From Puccinia triticina (Eukaryota > Basidiomycota > Pucciniomycetes > Pucciniales > Pucciniaceae), in contig NC_070561.1 in NCBI RefSeq assembly GCF_026914185.1, positions 6,758,001 through 6,822,000 of the forward strand: a stretch of 64,000 nt of DNA. Direction: 5' to 3'. The notes under the pieces are model-generated. The model had not been told where the DNA came from and made no database searches. It was given only the letters and a program-made list of their open reading frames with translations. Positions within the stretch are counted from its first letter, which is position 1; each line of letters opens with the position of its first letter. Both the position numbers and the translations under genes were made by a program. This document shows, in pieces, positions 10,861-21,870 of the stretch.

Positions 10861-11068
10861 TTCTTTTTCCTCATCGCAATATTCTTTGTTCTTTGTTATC
10901 ATTATCATTCGGTTGTGTAATCTCAGCTTTTATCAAAACCTCCTTTCAAGAGTCTATTATTTGCTCCGAAGATAGACTACCTATAATACATCTGAAAATA
11001 GGCGACGGGTTCTCTTGAATTTCGTTCATAGCCACTTAAGAAGTAAGAGTATTAGGTGGGCCCTCACA
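10861..11068 (+). repeat. 3' LTR of the gypsy element, right part, with internal deletion
   Basis: Continues the LTR after the Copia A target duplication. Compared with the full 5' LTR (27804-28450) it lacks about 246 bp after GATAGACTA. It ends in CCCTCACA and is followed by the target duplication AAAAG (11069-11073). Confidence 0.88.
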
Positions 11069-11284
11069 AAAAGTCTGCAAGGGGTCGGGATACAGAACGA
11101 TGCTGGTGTCTGGGACCGTGTGACTGTTCGAGAAAAGGAGCCCAATGGAGAACAAGGTCCGTGGAAGAGGGCAGGTTTTGTTTGTTGGTTGGTGGGCCCT
11201 CTGGTCCGGACGGTATTGTCTGGCGGGCTTTTCTAGTCTGCCACGTACAATAGCCACTTCAGACAGACAAAAGACGACGGGTTG

Positions 11285-11930
<646 letters not shown>

Positions 11931-11944
11931 GCATGTTTTTCTTT

Positions 11945-12676
11945 CATGCAGACATTTCCAATTGACGCGAATTGATTAGGGAGATGGGTACATTTAGAGA
12001 AGGATTATGCGTAGAAGACGGGATTTAAGGAGATACAACAAAGATGGCAAGATGATACACATATAGAACATGAAAATTAAGGGATTTCGTTGGTTTATCG
12101 TATAGCGGGAGATTAGGCCTGAAACACAAGGTGCGCAGCGTGTGTCAATATTGGCATCCCACGAAGAAGTTGCACTAGGCAGAGACGAAGGAAGCAGAGA
12201 TGACGAACCGAGTGATCATGAGTGTGGTGTTGGGCGTCCGAAGCGTCCTTCTTGAACAGCCCGCCGCCGAGATAAGGATAGCCCATTCCCCAGGAGCCGT
12301 AGGGACTAAGCAAGCCGTAGGTGAGAAGCGGGCTCATGCCGAACAGGCCCAAGCTGTCCAGCCCCAGCCCCAGGCCCATGTCGTACCCGCCGCAGAATCC
12401 GGCGAGCATGCCGTAGCACTTCGAGTCCGATAGGCCTTTGCCGGCTTGGGCAGCGACGTCCGCCCGCGGAGCTAGAACCGGTGAGGATGCGACAGTCTGG
12501 AGGAGGGCCAGGAGACAAGCAAATGAGAAGATGAATTGCATGGTGGGCTTGGTGGGTTTGGAGGTGGGTAGAACGGTTTTGGTTGCGGAGGTGGATGATG
12601 AGTGGAGTCGAGTGTATGGATCTGTGGGTGATGAGAGGAGGCGACTGGGAGCCCAGCGAGCTTCCTTTATATAGCT
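11945..12676 (-). repeat. Left arm of the SSP inverted repeat, unit A
   Basis: Reverse complement of about 13275-14070. The arm holds the whole SSP gene plus several hundred bases of 3' flank and the core promoter; for example CCAATTGACGCGAATTGATTAG on one side matches the complement of CTAATCAGATCCCAATTGTCAATG on the other. Confidence 0.8.
12113..12541 (-). CDS. Small secreted protein A1 (SSP-A1), candidate effector
   Basis: ATG at 12541 begins a typical signal peptide (MQFIFSFACLLALLQTVAS, cleavage probably after A-S). The mature chain has two cysteines (KCYGM and GFCGGYD), a Gly/Leu-rich middle (DMGLGLGLDSLGLFGM), a Tyr/Gly segment (YGSWGMGYPYLGGGLFKKD) and a His/Asp-rich end (HHTHDHS). 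A short intron is likely from GTTCGT (ending at 12208) to TTTCAG, joining exon 1 (12209-12541) to GCCTAA (12113-12118) and giving about 112 residues. All four family members keep this CAG|GCCTAA junction; read through without splicing the protein would be 142 residues. A TATATAAA lies 125 bp upstream (12666-12673). It is divergent from SSP-A2 and shares its promoter region. I do not recognise the family; size, signal peptide and clustering fit a rust effector. Confidence 0.8.
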   Translation of the reverse strand: MQFIFSFACLLALLQTVASSPVLAPRADVAAQAGKGLSDSKCYGMLAGFCGGYDMGLGLGLDSLGLFGMSPLLTYGLLSPYGSWGMGYPYLGGGLFKKDASDAQHHTHDHSVRHLCFLRLCLVQLLRGMPILTHAAHLVFQA

Positions 12677-13410
12677 TTCTGGCCATGCTTGACGAGTCCC
12701 TTCCCACTAGGATTCCATATCCCGGGTTTCTCCAAGATCAACCGCCCGGCCAGATTTCCTTTCCACGCCGCGACTGAGTGGAATTTCTCACACAGGGAGT
12801 GTGTGAAGGAGACAGGGCTCTGTCCTGCTGTTATTGATTCGGTATGTATATCGGTGTGATGTCGACACTAGATGTCTTCGCGGGACCAATCGGATCCATC
12901 GGCGGCGGCCGGCTTCTCATCCCGTCCATGAACGCCACAAGTTGAGGGACACTCCATTCGCCACCGCTCTACGGATCATGTTCCCTCAATTCCACGAGCC
13001 CGAAGCGGGTTCGTGTGGACATTGGTGCAAGCTTGAGACTGCAAAGGTCAACTGAACAGCGCGCTTTTATCGGCGCGGCCGGCTCTCAAGAACAAAACCA
13101 CCAGGAGATTCCGCCCTTATGGCTAGTTGGTACACAGGGCACATGGGAAATTCTTCCACTCGCACAGTAAGGAACTGTGAACCATACTCCTTCAGAAGGG
13201 CTTCATGAGCTGAAGGTGGTGTGTGATCCCGGCGGCAGGCCGATGGCGGTGAGCGGGCAAATATGGCAGCCAAAAGCTATATAAAGGGAAGCTTGATGGG
13301 CTCCCAGTCGCCTCCTCTCATCATCCACAGATCCATACACTAGACTCCACCCATAATCCACCTCCGCAACCAAAACCGTCTTACCCACCTCCAAACCCAC
13401 GAAACCCACC
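12542..13410. promoter_or_regulatory. Bidirectional promoter region between SSP-A1 and SSP-A2
   Basis: The 869 bp between two divergent ATGs carries one TATATAAA for each direction (12666-12673 on minus, 13278-13285 on plus), each about 125 bp from its ATG. The part between the TATA boxes is unique sequence, not inverted-repeat, and appears in unit B (25916-26501) as the reverse complement. The promoter half that faces A1 here therefore faces B2 in unit B. Confidence 0.75.
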
Positions 13411-14070
13411 ATGCAGTGCATCTTCTCATTTGCTTGTCTCCTGGCCCTCCTCCAGACCGTCGCATCCACCCCGGTTGTTTCTCCGCGGGCGGACGTCGCT
13501 GCCCAAGCCGGCAAAGGCCAATCGGACTCGAAGTGCTACGGCATGCTTGCAGCCGGATTCTGCGGCGGGTACGACATGGGCCTGGGGCTTGGGCTGGGAC
13601 TGGACAGCTTGGGCCTGTTCGGGATGAGCCCGCTGGCCAACTACGGCTTGCTTAGTCCCTACGGCTCCTGGGGAATGGGCTATCCTTATCTCGGCAGCGG
13701 GCTGTTCAAGAAGGACGCTTCGGACGCCCAGCACAACGCTCATGATCACTCGGTTCGTCGTCCCCTCATCTTTTCTCTCTGCCTCGACCATTGCAGTGGG
13801 ATGCGAATATTGACACACGCTGCATCCCTTTCCGTCCATCAGGCCTAATCTCCCGCTATAATTGACACACGCCGCCCACCTTTTTTTTCAGGCCTAATCT
13901 TAAACCGCTGTACGATAAATCACCAAAATCACTAAATTTTCATGTTCTATATCTGTATCATCAGGCCCTCTTTGTAGTAATCTCCTTAGATCCCGTCATC
14001 CTCACATAATTCTGTGCTTGAGAACTCAACTAAACACCATATTTCCTAATCAGATCCCAATTGTCAATGT
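13275..14070 (+). repeat. Right arm of the SSP inverted repeat, unit A
   Basis: Reverse-complement partner of about 11945-12676, covering SSP-A2 and its 3' flank. The arms have diverged by small indels (for example the second CAGGCCTAATC copy at 13889-13899). Confidence 0.8.
13411..13848 (+). CDS. Small secreted protein A2 (SSP-A2), candidate effector
   Basis: ATG at 13411 in a good context (CCCACCATG). Signal peptide MQCIFSFACLLALLQTVAS, then PVVSPRADVAAQAGKG, the conserved pair KCYGM and GFCGGYD, a lengthened Gly/Leu repeat (GLGLGLGLDSLG), GYPYLGSGLFKKD and an end rich in His/Asp. Exon 1 is 13411-13752, a likely 90-bp intron is 13753-13842 (GTTCGT...CATCAG), and exon 2 is GCCTAA; the product is about 115 residues. 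TATATAAA at 13278-13285. It differs from A1 mainly in the extra AA before GFCGG and the longer Gly/Leu run. Probably secreted during host colonisation, inferred only from type; no function is known. Confidence 0.82.
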   Translation: MQCIFSFACLLALLQTVASTPVVSPRADVAAQAGKGQSDSKCYGMLAAGFCGGYDMGLGLGLGLDSLGLFGMSPLANYGLLSPYGSWGMGYPYLGSGLFKKDASDAQHNAHDHSVRRPLIFSLCLDHCSGMRILTHAASLSVHQA

Positions 14071-14318
14071 CTTTGTGGCAAAAAAGTGTTGATTGCAATC
14101 CGCTTTCTGCATTCTTTTCTATTAGTCTCCACGGTGCTCAAAAGACATATCCTGGGCCATCGTCGAGCGTGGACCAGCGGGGCCATTCCCGCTTCTACAG
14201 CGGCGGCCATCAGCCGCCATCCGGAGCTGCTGCTGCTGTCACCGCCGCCTCCACATCTGCCGCAACATGCAGGACCCCCGCCACCGTCTACACCGTGAGA
14301 TGGGAGCCAGCATGTGTA
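14071..14318. other. GC-rich segment 3' of SSP-A2, no recognised gene
   Basis: Conserved between units A and B (compare 27290-27539). Reads as an Ala/Pro/Gly-rich open frame on both strands, which can be due to composition alone. Could be a gene fragment; I cannot assign it. Confidence 0.3.
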
Positions 14319-14956
14319 CAGTGCCCCCCATGACTTCTCAACTACCCCTACAGGGGTGTTCCAAGTTTTGAAGATTTTTTTTCCAAAAATTCTTTCAAAA
14401 GTGGGCTGATGCTGGGCTCTTTTTGGCCCATTTTTTGATGCAAATGTCACATTTCACCAACCAGACCTGGTAATATGCATGATAATAGTCCAAAGTCAAT
14501 GGAATCTCACTGGACCCACTGCCAAGAGAATAATGAAGAAATATTCTTCACATTGCCACATTCCAAAGAGTGTACTGATGGATATGGCAATCATCAATAA
14601 CTAAGGAGGTACATATTTACATCAATACCTACACCTGTAGTATGTATGTACATAGATAATTTAGTCTCTAGTCTCTAAATACATAATAAATATTCTATAA
14701 GTCCATAGTACATGTCTGTTACCACATACTATGGTCTTGAAACCAGCTGTTCCAAATTTTGCATCTGAAAAAAATGAAACTTCTTTTTGAGGCATTGCAC
14801 AGACTTCAGAGTTATATTTTTGAGTTCTCCTACGCCTGTAGGGCTCAAAAATGTATAGTTTACATGTGATACATGTCTGGTGACTTTGAACACATTGTTC
14901 AAAGTTCAATTTTTTTTTGCAGGTGCGGGGTAGTTGAGAAGTCGTGGGGGGCACTG
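14319..14956. mobile_element. 638-bp Tc1/mariner-like MITE in unit A
   Basis: Terminal inverted repeats of about 30 bp start CAGTGCCCCCCA and differ at one position. TA flanks both ends (14317-14318 and 14957-14958). Unit B keeps the empty site with a single TA at 27538-27539. A TA duplication and CAGT ends are typical of Tc1/mariner. The interior has no transposase, only short open frames. Confidence 0.92.
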
Positions 14957-15217
14957 TATCAGCCATCTTTTAAGACCCCTGCATCCTCATCACACATGTG
15001 CTTGAGCCTGTATCTTCACAAGCAGTGTGCAATCATCATTGGATCCTACGCCTGTACCATCCATCCATGTTTTGTGTATCCTCCTGCATCGGCAAATGGC
15101 AATTTGGGACGGGGCCTTGCCACTGTCTTTGAGAATAAGCTTCATTAACCTCATCTATGCATATAAATATGCTTATGCGTGAAACACAGAGAAAGGAAAA
15201 AGAAAAACAGGCAACAC
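14957..15217. other. Unit A tail
   Basis: Common to both units (compare 27540-27798). No gene seen. Ends with the junction GGCAACACAAAAG at which the next unit starts. Confidence 0.5.
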
Positions 15218-15384
15218 AAAAGACTGCAAGGGGTCGAGATACAGAATGATGCTGGTGTCTGGGACCGTGTGACTGTTCAAGAAAAGGAGCCCAATGGAGA
15301 ACAAGGTCCGTGGAAGAGGGCAGGTTTTTTTTGTTGGTTGTTGGGCCCTCTGGTCCGGACGGTATTGTCTGGCGGGCTTTTCTA

Positions 15385-16169
15385 TAAAAAGATAGGAGCA
15401 ACTGAAATGTTTGATTACTTGTCAGATGCGCTAAGTACATGATTTGAATCTAAATTAAAGCTATTTAATTGTTAAGATTCAAGTACCTGAAAGCAGACAG
15501 AGATCTTCCTGAGTTTTTCTAGGGTGAAGATAGGGAGAATAGAGCAGTGGTTGTTGGTCTTGGAGCCAGGTCATTAATGAAAAGATCTTCAACTGCACCT
15601 GCATCAGTGTTTGTTTGTTTCTTCTCTTTGTCTGTTAGGGCTCACAAAGATACAACGCGGCTATCATATGATCTTTGTTTTGTCTTGCCAGAGTCCTCCT
15701 GCGGTTTCCTGCGCTGCAGTTCAACCGGGCATCTTAGCTTGTATGTCTAGTAGCTAGGTCTGGTCTGTATGTCTGGCTAAGGTGCTTACGAGATGCTTTA
15801 GCTTCCGTGATTCTAGTGAGCAGCTTGTCTTGAGGTTTTGGTCCAAATCGTTCTGCTAGGGTTCTGCGGTTGAACGATTCTAGGTCAGTCTTTTTTACAA
15901 GCCTTCCATTATCTAGTCTCTTGTACTTACGAGTTTCTTGGTGCTAAGTGCTTCTCTGTTCTAGGTTCTACCAATGGCGTTGCGGCTGATCATCTGGCTT
16001 CTGTAATCGTGGCAATAAAATTAAGCTCTGCGTCTGGGTTAGTTCTGGACTTCAAAAGGGGCTTACCTTTCTTAGCAGCTGGGGCTGGGTCTAACCGCGC
16101 GAGCTTCCTCGGGGGTTGCTGCGGGTCTGGGTCTGGGTTTGGCTCTGGGCCTGATCCTGGATTCCTACA
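15385..16169 (+). mobile_element. 785-bp solo LTR candidate in unit B
   Basis: Absent from unit A, where TTTTCTAGTC is uninterrupted. Flanked by TTCTA at 15380-15384 and 16170-16174. Begins TAAAAAGATAGG and ends GGATTCCTACA. A diverged relative with the same ends, length and a 5-bp target duplication lies at 24242-25044. No coding capacity; the 5-bp duplication and paired members suggest a solo LTR. Confidence 0.75.
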
Positions 16170-16272
16170 TTCTAGTCTACCACGTACAATAGCCACTTGA
16201 GACAGAAAAAAGACGACGGGTTGTCAGTCAGTGAATTCTGCGGGAAAACGTGGAGATGGTGTGTGAAGGAAG

Positions 16273-16539
16273 TCTTAGACTCTGGGATGCCGGTGAATAG
16301 AAAACAGAAGAGAGTGTAATTTCGTCGTCAACAAAGAAATGAGAAAGAAAGAAACAATGAAGATGGAAAACATCACAGTGCTTACCTGGGATGCCGGTGA
16401 ATAGAAAACAGAAGAGAGTGAGGAAAAGAAGAGATCACCGGCACCTAGGGGAAGAGTCTCTTAGAGTAACTGAGAAACAGGATATAAGAATACTCTAAAT
16501 ACATATGCTAATACTAAGATATAACCGTATACCATAACA
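16273..16539 (-). mobile_element. 267-bp solo LTR candidate in unit B
   Basis: Absent from unit A. Flanked by GGAAG at 16268-16272 and 16540-16544. On the minus strand it begins TGTTATGGTATACGG, a common style for Ty1/copia LTRs. It contains an internal direct repeat of about 35 bp (GGGATGCCGGTGAATAGAAA near 16278 and 16389). Confidence 0.72.
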
Positions 16540-17125
16540 GGAAGGGGGAAGGGACGGACCCGTTGATCAAGAGATCAGTGCCCATAGTGAACAAAGAAGT
16601 GTGGCTGGCCAAATACAACGCGGCCCCGTTCAAGTCCAAAACATGGCCCATTTGTCCCACTGGTCTAGACCACCGCAGCAACATTTTGACAAAAATTCAG
16701 AACATTGGCCCGTCAAGTGGAAAGAAATGATTGTATTACTGACGTGCTTTCAAACCACACTTTCTTCAAGAGGGGACTGTTGCGAAACAAAAAACGTCAG
16801 CAAGTTTGGATGTTGAACAAGGAGCAAGAGACGCGGGGCAAGACTGACTTGAATTTCTCGATCAGCAGGGTGTTCATGTACCCCGGCGAGATGGAGTTAC
16901 AGCGGATCTTGTGGGGCGCCCATTCCCTGCACAGAGACGAGAGAAGCTGGTGAGGCCTAGACAAAGGGACGTACGCAGCGAGGGATTTCATCAGATGGAT
17001 GATGCCTGCTTTGCTTGCGTTATCTGAAGCAGCCCGGACGGAATCAAGTCAATCCCTCTGTTTTGTAAGCGGAGCATAGGGGGACGGAGGCTGGCACAAA
17101 AAGATTTGGGAAATCTTGTTGCAAG
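16540..17125 (-). pseudogene. SDR gene fragment, unit B
   Basis: Counterpart of 11285-11930 with the same exon pattern: ASKAGIIHLMKSLA, EWAPHKIRCNSISPGYM, the GAALYLAS region, and GTACGT...GTGCAG as intron. Truncated on its 5' side by Copia B (target duplication GCAAG at 17121-17125) and on its 3' side by the 267-bp solo LTR. The intron is shorter than in unit A. Confidence 0.72.
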
Positions 17126-17407
17126 TGTGGCGTTACAGGCCAGAGAAGGGCTTATGGGGTTACTGCGGCAAGGCGGGCGAGTGTTTGGATCCGCTCAACT
17201 GTACTCATCATCTGATTAGGTTTAAGCTGTTGTATCTAGTCTGATTGTTGTAACGGCTTCGCTTCTCTTTCTAATTCACTCATCCGTTTTTGTCTCTCTC
17301 CTCACGCACCCAAATAGGTGCATAAGTCGTCCCGTTTCTCATTTCTCTTTCGTCTCGGCCTCCCGTCATCGGCCTTCTAGCTCACAGCTGCTACTTGGTG
17401 TCTCACA
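17126..17407 (+). repeat. Copia B 5' LTR (282 bp)
   Basis: Starts TGTGGCGTTACAGGCC and ends GGTGTCTCACA (TG...CA). Pairs with the split 3' LTR at 24083-24241 and 25050-25172. Confidence 0.93.
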
Positions 17408-17421
17408 GGTTATGAGCCCAG
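17408..17421 (+). other. Copia B primer-binding site for half-tRNA priming
   Basis: GGTTATGAGCCCAG directly follows the 5' LTR and is complementary to an initiator tRNA-Met anticodon arm, exactly as in Copia A. Confidence 0.75.
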
Positions 17422-17489
17422 CCTTTTAAGAGCTTTTAGGTCCGTAGGAGTTACGAACAAGCAGAAATTTGAACAACTATACTTGGCAC

Positions 17490-17492
17490 TGT
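17490..17492 (+). other. Empty target site of the CACTA element
   Basis: Copy 1 reads GGCACTGTGGCAG. Copy 2 has GGCACTGT, then the 16.4-kb element, then TGTGGCAG. The single TGT here is therefore the pre-insertion site. Confidence 0.95.
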
Positions 17493-20252
17493 GGCAGACT
17501 TAGTCAACAAAGATTCTATCTCCATTGCTCCGGATCTGAACAACACCCACCTGGCGGACTCTCCATCTGAGCTGGAAGACAAAACCCCTCTCGCATCAAG
17601 CCGCCAATCCTTTCAATCCGTCGATTCTGAATCTGAATCAAAAATTGGAAATCTCCTTGTCCCTTCTTCTCCACCTCTCCTCAAATCCTCCGCTCCCATC
17701 ATGTCCTCAATCAACACCTCCAATATCAAGCTCGTCACTGAAAAGCTGGACAAAGAAAATTTCTCCAGCTGGCGATGGGCGATTGTTACCCCACTTGGAT
17801 ACAAAGGCCTGGACAATTACATCCTCATCGACCAGACCGACAAAATGAAGAAGAAGCCGGATTATCAGCTTCATAATAAAATGACCACAATTTTATCCGG
17901 ATGCACATGACAACTGCCAATCTGGAACGCTTTGTCACCAGTCTCACCGACTACGATGCAAAGAAATTATGGGACGCCATTGAAGCCCACTTCATGGCCA
18001 AAACCATGGAAAATGCTGCTACCGCCATGGACAAATACTTCGATATACATTTCGATGAAGCTGACATGGAAAAATCAATAGCCGAGATCCAACATTCCTA
18101 TCGACATCTCTGCGAGGTTGGCGCCAAGAAGTTTGGAAAAGAGGGTCTCACGGCAATGGCTGTAGTTTTTGCTCTCTGTAAACTCCCTCCAGCCTTCAAC
18201 ACCTTCAGGACTCTCCAGTTTAAGGAGTTCAAAGAAGACGAGGAGATAGAGATGGAACCTTTTCTCAGCGCCCTTGAGATGGAAGTCCGCCGAATGAGGG
18301 ACTCCCAACAAGAACTCATCTCGGCTGCAACTGCCCTGGCAGTGTCTCAACTCCAACAATCAGGCGAGACCTCCAAGAAAAAAGGGAAGAAAATTCAGTG
18401 CACCGGGGGAAAGCATAATCCGAACGCCGCCCATCCCGAGTCCGATTGTTTTCATCTGCACAAGGACAAAGCCATAGCCTATCATCAGGCGGCTATTGAC
18501 CGGATGACAAAATCTCTCCCGAAAGCAAACCTTGGGGCCAAGTCGGACTTCCAGGACGCCATCATCCTTGACAGTGGAGCCTCTGGTCACTATCTCAAGG
18601 ATCGGTCCTACTTCTCAAGTCTCTCCAGCACTGCGGCCTCCGTCTTTGGGGCCAATGGGGCTGCCATTCCTATTGTTGGATTTGGCCCAGCAACCATCCA
18701 AACGGCGATCAGGCCTCTCAATCTCTCCATGGCGTACTATGCGCCTAAACTATCCAACTCACTCATCTCGCTTACCCACCACGTCCGTCTGGGATATTCC
18801 TTAGTTCCTGCCGCTCGGGGCACCCGTTTTGAATGTTGTCAAGGCTCTGAGGTAATCTTTGCTGGGACTACCGGGGAAAATGTACTGTTAATCAACATGA
18901 ACCCCTTGAAAGCCCTGTCCGTGTCCTCATTCTCTCCGCTTGACCTTCACCAAGCGCTTGGTCATCCGAGTCTGGCATATCTGAACAAAGCATATCCCGA
19001 TCTTCACATCAAGGCCTTGGAATGTGATGTCTGCGACCGGGCCAAGATGCATCGACAGCCGTTCGGTGGCTCCTTTCCCACCTTCTCTCAACCGCTCGAA
19101 TGCATTCATATGGATCTATGCGGTCCAATTGCCCCCACTTCTCGGGGAGGAAATCGCTATTTCCTCAAGATCATCAATGGCTTTACCAAGTATCGATTTA
19201 TCTACCAAATGAAGTGTAAGTCCGATACCTTTCAATTCTTTCAAGTCTTTCTCAATCAGGCCGAAACTTATCTCAGCCGTAAATTGAAATTGGTAGTCTC
19301 CGATAATGGAGGCAAATTTTGTAACCTGAAGTTCAGTTCCTTCTTTACCGAACGCGGTATCCAGCACCTCACCTTGGCCCCCTATACTCCTCAGCAAAAT
19401 CCCATGGCTGAGAAGGGTAACCGAACTATTATTGAGAAGACGCGGGCGCTTCTGATGACCTGCGGTCTGCCCCTTGAATGGTGGGGCAAGGCGGTCACAC
19501 TTTTGGTATTCCTCAAAAATCAATCCCCAGACAGCTCCATTGGCTTCGCTTCCCCGTACAAGAAGTGGCATGGAACAAAGCCCAATCTCAAGTCATTAGT
19601 TCCGTTCGGCTGTAGGGCCGTGCTATTCGAGGAGCGTAAATGGAGGGACTTGAAGTTCTCCCCCTCAGGAGTTGAGGCGGTGTTCGTCGGCTACGACGGT
19701 CATCATCAGTCGTTCAAGGTGTGGGTGCCTCAGACCAACAAAATGGTTGTCTCGCATCATGTGAAGTTTTTCCCGACGGTGTTTCCCTGCCTTTCTTCTG
19801 CCAACTCTCTCCTTGACCCACCGACGCTCTTCGACTTCGGCGAGCCGGGTGGGGAGATCCTGGATTCCCCGGTGGTCAGTCTCAAGGTGTCGGGTGGTCC
19901 TGAGTCCGACCCCCAGCCGCCTGCTCCTCTTCCACTGGCTCCGGTTCCTCTCGATCGGCCTCCTATCCCACCCCAGTCATCGGGTGATTTGATTCCTCCA
20001 GCTCTGGCCCCATCGTCTGAAGAGCAGGCCAGTCCCTCTGTGCCAGCTACGCCGGCCCCTGGGGTGAAGGGTTATGCCTACGTCCCTCACTACGATATTG
20101 CGCCAAAGAATATTTCTTCGGACATCGACGAGAGCAATATAGTCTCGGGATCTAGGCGTCACCGAGCTCTGGTCATTGTCGAAGAACCCTCTTCGCTTTC
20201 GGACCCGAAAACCTACGGGGAGATCCTAGGAAGGATCGATGAGAACGAATAG
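17493..20252 (+). pseudogene. Copia B gag-protease-integrase
   Basis: Gag opens with an Asp/Ser-rich leader; the first in-frame ATG is at 17701 (MSSINTSNIKLVTEKL, FSSWRWAI). A 2-bp gain near 17903 shifts the frame in mid-Gag (...ILSGC, then MTTANLERF). Then come a Cys/His segment (CTGGKHNPNAAHPESDC), an intact protease site DSGASGHY, a pre-integrase segment (HQALGHPS...CDVCDRAKMH) and integrase with MDLCGP, VVSDNGGKF and PMAEKGN. Ends at TAG 20250-20252, which replaces a tryptophan in the NISSDID...-to-RT linker. A Pro-rich linker precedes RT. Confidence 0.9.
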
Positions 20253-20781
20253 CTGATGGCCGTTGAAGTTGAGCCAAACAACATCAAGCGGCATGAGGTG
20301 TGGGTCGTGGCTCCCAAGGTCCCTGGCTGTAGGGAATTGGACACAACTTGGGTCTTCAAACAAAAATTCGACGCGAACGGCGAGCTCCTGAAATACAAGG
20401 CTCGCCTGTGTGTCCGAGGTTTCTGGCAAGTCGAAGGCGTAAATTACAACCGGACGTTTGCACCAACCGGGAGGACAGCCACGCTGAGGCTTATGTTTGG
20501 TATAGTGGCGACGCTTGGCTGGGACATCCAGCAGATGGATGTGAAATGTGCATTCCTCAACGGCATTCCTGAGGAGGAAATCTTTATCAAGGTCCCAGAG
20601 GGTTTGGGGGTTGAACTTCCGCCAGGTCATGGCTTAAAGCTCCAAAAGTCTCTGTACGGCTTGAAGCAGAGTCCCCGCTGCTGGTATACTGCCCTCAAGG
20701 ATTTCTTTAGTTCAGTCAACTTCGCTCCAGCGCTGGTGGATCCTTGCTTGTTCTGCCATCAAGATGCTTCGAAGCCATGCT
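20253..20781 (+). pseudogene. Copia B reverse transcriptase, first part
   Basis: Continues in frame after the TAG: MAVEVEPNNIKRHEVW, WVFKQKFDANG, IQQMDVKCAFLNG, KSLYGLKQSPRCWY. Interrupted after KPC by a 635-bp insertion at 20782. Confidence 0.88.
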
Positions 20782-21416
20782 TATTAAGTTTCACACAACT
20801 AAGAGCAGAGCCGCTTGGTACTGAGAGATATAAGAGTAAGAAGAAGTCTTCAAGTGCCGCTATGCAGCTGAGTGAATCCACGGATTCTGTAGGCTAACAA
20901 GATTTGGCTCAGGGATCTTGTAAGTCAAGAGTCGCCTATTCGGGCTGATAGAGAAGAACCGCAGTTGTCTGTTGCAATGCGTATAGACAACTGTCAGGCT
21001 AGGGTCATGGATGACTAGAGCTCAACAGCGATGGACTCACCTCCGTGGTTGGGACTGGAGATCCTATTGCTGAGGCTTGAACCTGGTCGGTCTGGTCTGG
21101 CGTTGGATGTCGAAGTGCTGCACAAGCAAACAGAGGCTCTAGTCAGCTCCAACGATCCTAGCTGAGGCTATCCCAACAGACGCACTTACCTGGTAGGTTG
21201 TTTGTCTTGTTTGGGTTGCTTGGGCCCTTCGTCGGTTGCTGACGTGGCTAGAAGGTTTGGAGCGGAGGAAATAGCTTTAGCACATTCCTTCCGCCTGAGG
21301 GCGGCATGCATATTGCATGCGCCTGAAGGTCGTGCCGGCTCACCTTGATCCCCTGTAGGGTTAGGTTTAGCTGCCTTGCGCTTCCTCTGATTTGGGGATG
21401 TACCCAAATCCTGACA
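20782..21416. mobile_element. 635-bp solo LTR candidate inside Copia B RT
   Basis: Flanked by ATGCT at 20777-20781 and 21417-21421; removing one copy rejoins the RT frame (KPCFVFVHVDD). Begins TATTAAGTTTCACAC and ends CAAATCCTGACA. No coding capacity seen. Confidence 0.78.
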
Positions 21417-21788
21417 ATGCTTTGTGTTTGTTCACGTCGACGACCTGGTCATTATGGGTCCCAACGTTTTGTTTCTCAAGGAAAAGATCAAGCAACGATT
21501 CGAAATGGAAGACCTAGGGGACTGCCAGTATGTCCTGGGCATGTGAGTGGTACGGGACCGGGCCAACAGAACAATCACTCTAAGTCAAGATCGATACGCC
21601 CGCAAAATCCTGGAGGAATTCAAGATGCTAAATTGCAAGCCGGCTTCCACTCCGCTGCCCGGTAATTCCCTCACTTGCCCAGTCAAAGACGAGCCGGTTG
21701 ACTCGGGCTTCAACTATTGACAAGGGGTGGGCCTACTGCAGTATCTGGTGCAGTGTACTCGTCCGGACTTGGCATTCGCGGTCAGCTA
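21417..21788 (+). pseudogene. Copia B reverse transcriptase, second part
   Basis: Holds the intact catalytic box HVDDLVIMG, then FEMEDLGDCQYVLGM, TGA at 21544-21546, YARKILEEF, TGA at 21718-21720 (arginine position) and QGVGLLQYLVQCTRPDLAF. Cut at 21788 by the TIR element. Both stops would derive from CGA. Confidence 0.88.
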
Positions 21789-21870
21789 CACCACGGGCTG
21801 TCGCAGACGTTTATTGGACATGTATATGGACATGTTTGCGGATGTCCAGCTCTGGCGCTGCAGGAAACAT

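Larger units (their letters stand above)
1..11068 (+). mobile_element. Decayed chromodomain Ty3/gypsy LTR retrotransposon, copy 1 (5' end cut by the window)
   Basis: The layout is 5' LTR tail (1-263), gag remnant, direct fusion of gag to the integrase C-terminus, chromodomain split by a 3.8-kb insert, and a 3' LTR split by Copia A. Protease, reverse transcriptase and RNase H are missing, so this is an internally deleted, non-autonomous derivative with further stops and a frameshift. The target duplication is AAAAG, seen at 11069-11073 on the right; the matching left copy is visible for copy 2 at 27799-27803. Confidence 0.85.

Noticed and set aside
13426..13839. Antisense open frame opposite SSP-A2 (and the same opposite A1, B1 and B2)
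   Set aside because: A shadow of the GC-rich secreted-protein genes. The sense frame has the signal peptide, TATA box and conserved end.
14061..14333. Ala/Pro-rich protein 3' of SSP-A2
   Set aside because: Open on several frames because of GC-rich repeats, disrupted by the MITE in unit A, and no motif recognised. Kept only as a low-confidence region.
15036..15440. 134-codon minus-strand open frame across the unit A/unit B junction
   Set aside because: Spans a duplication boundary and has no conserved features.
17491..17910. Copia B Gag starting at GTG 17491
   Set aside because: A GTG start is not expected in a fungal nuclear gene; the first in-frame ATG is at 17701. The true start may have been lost.
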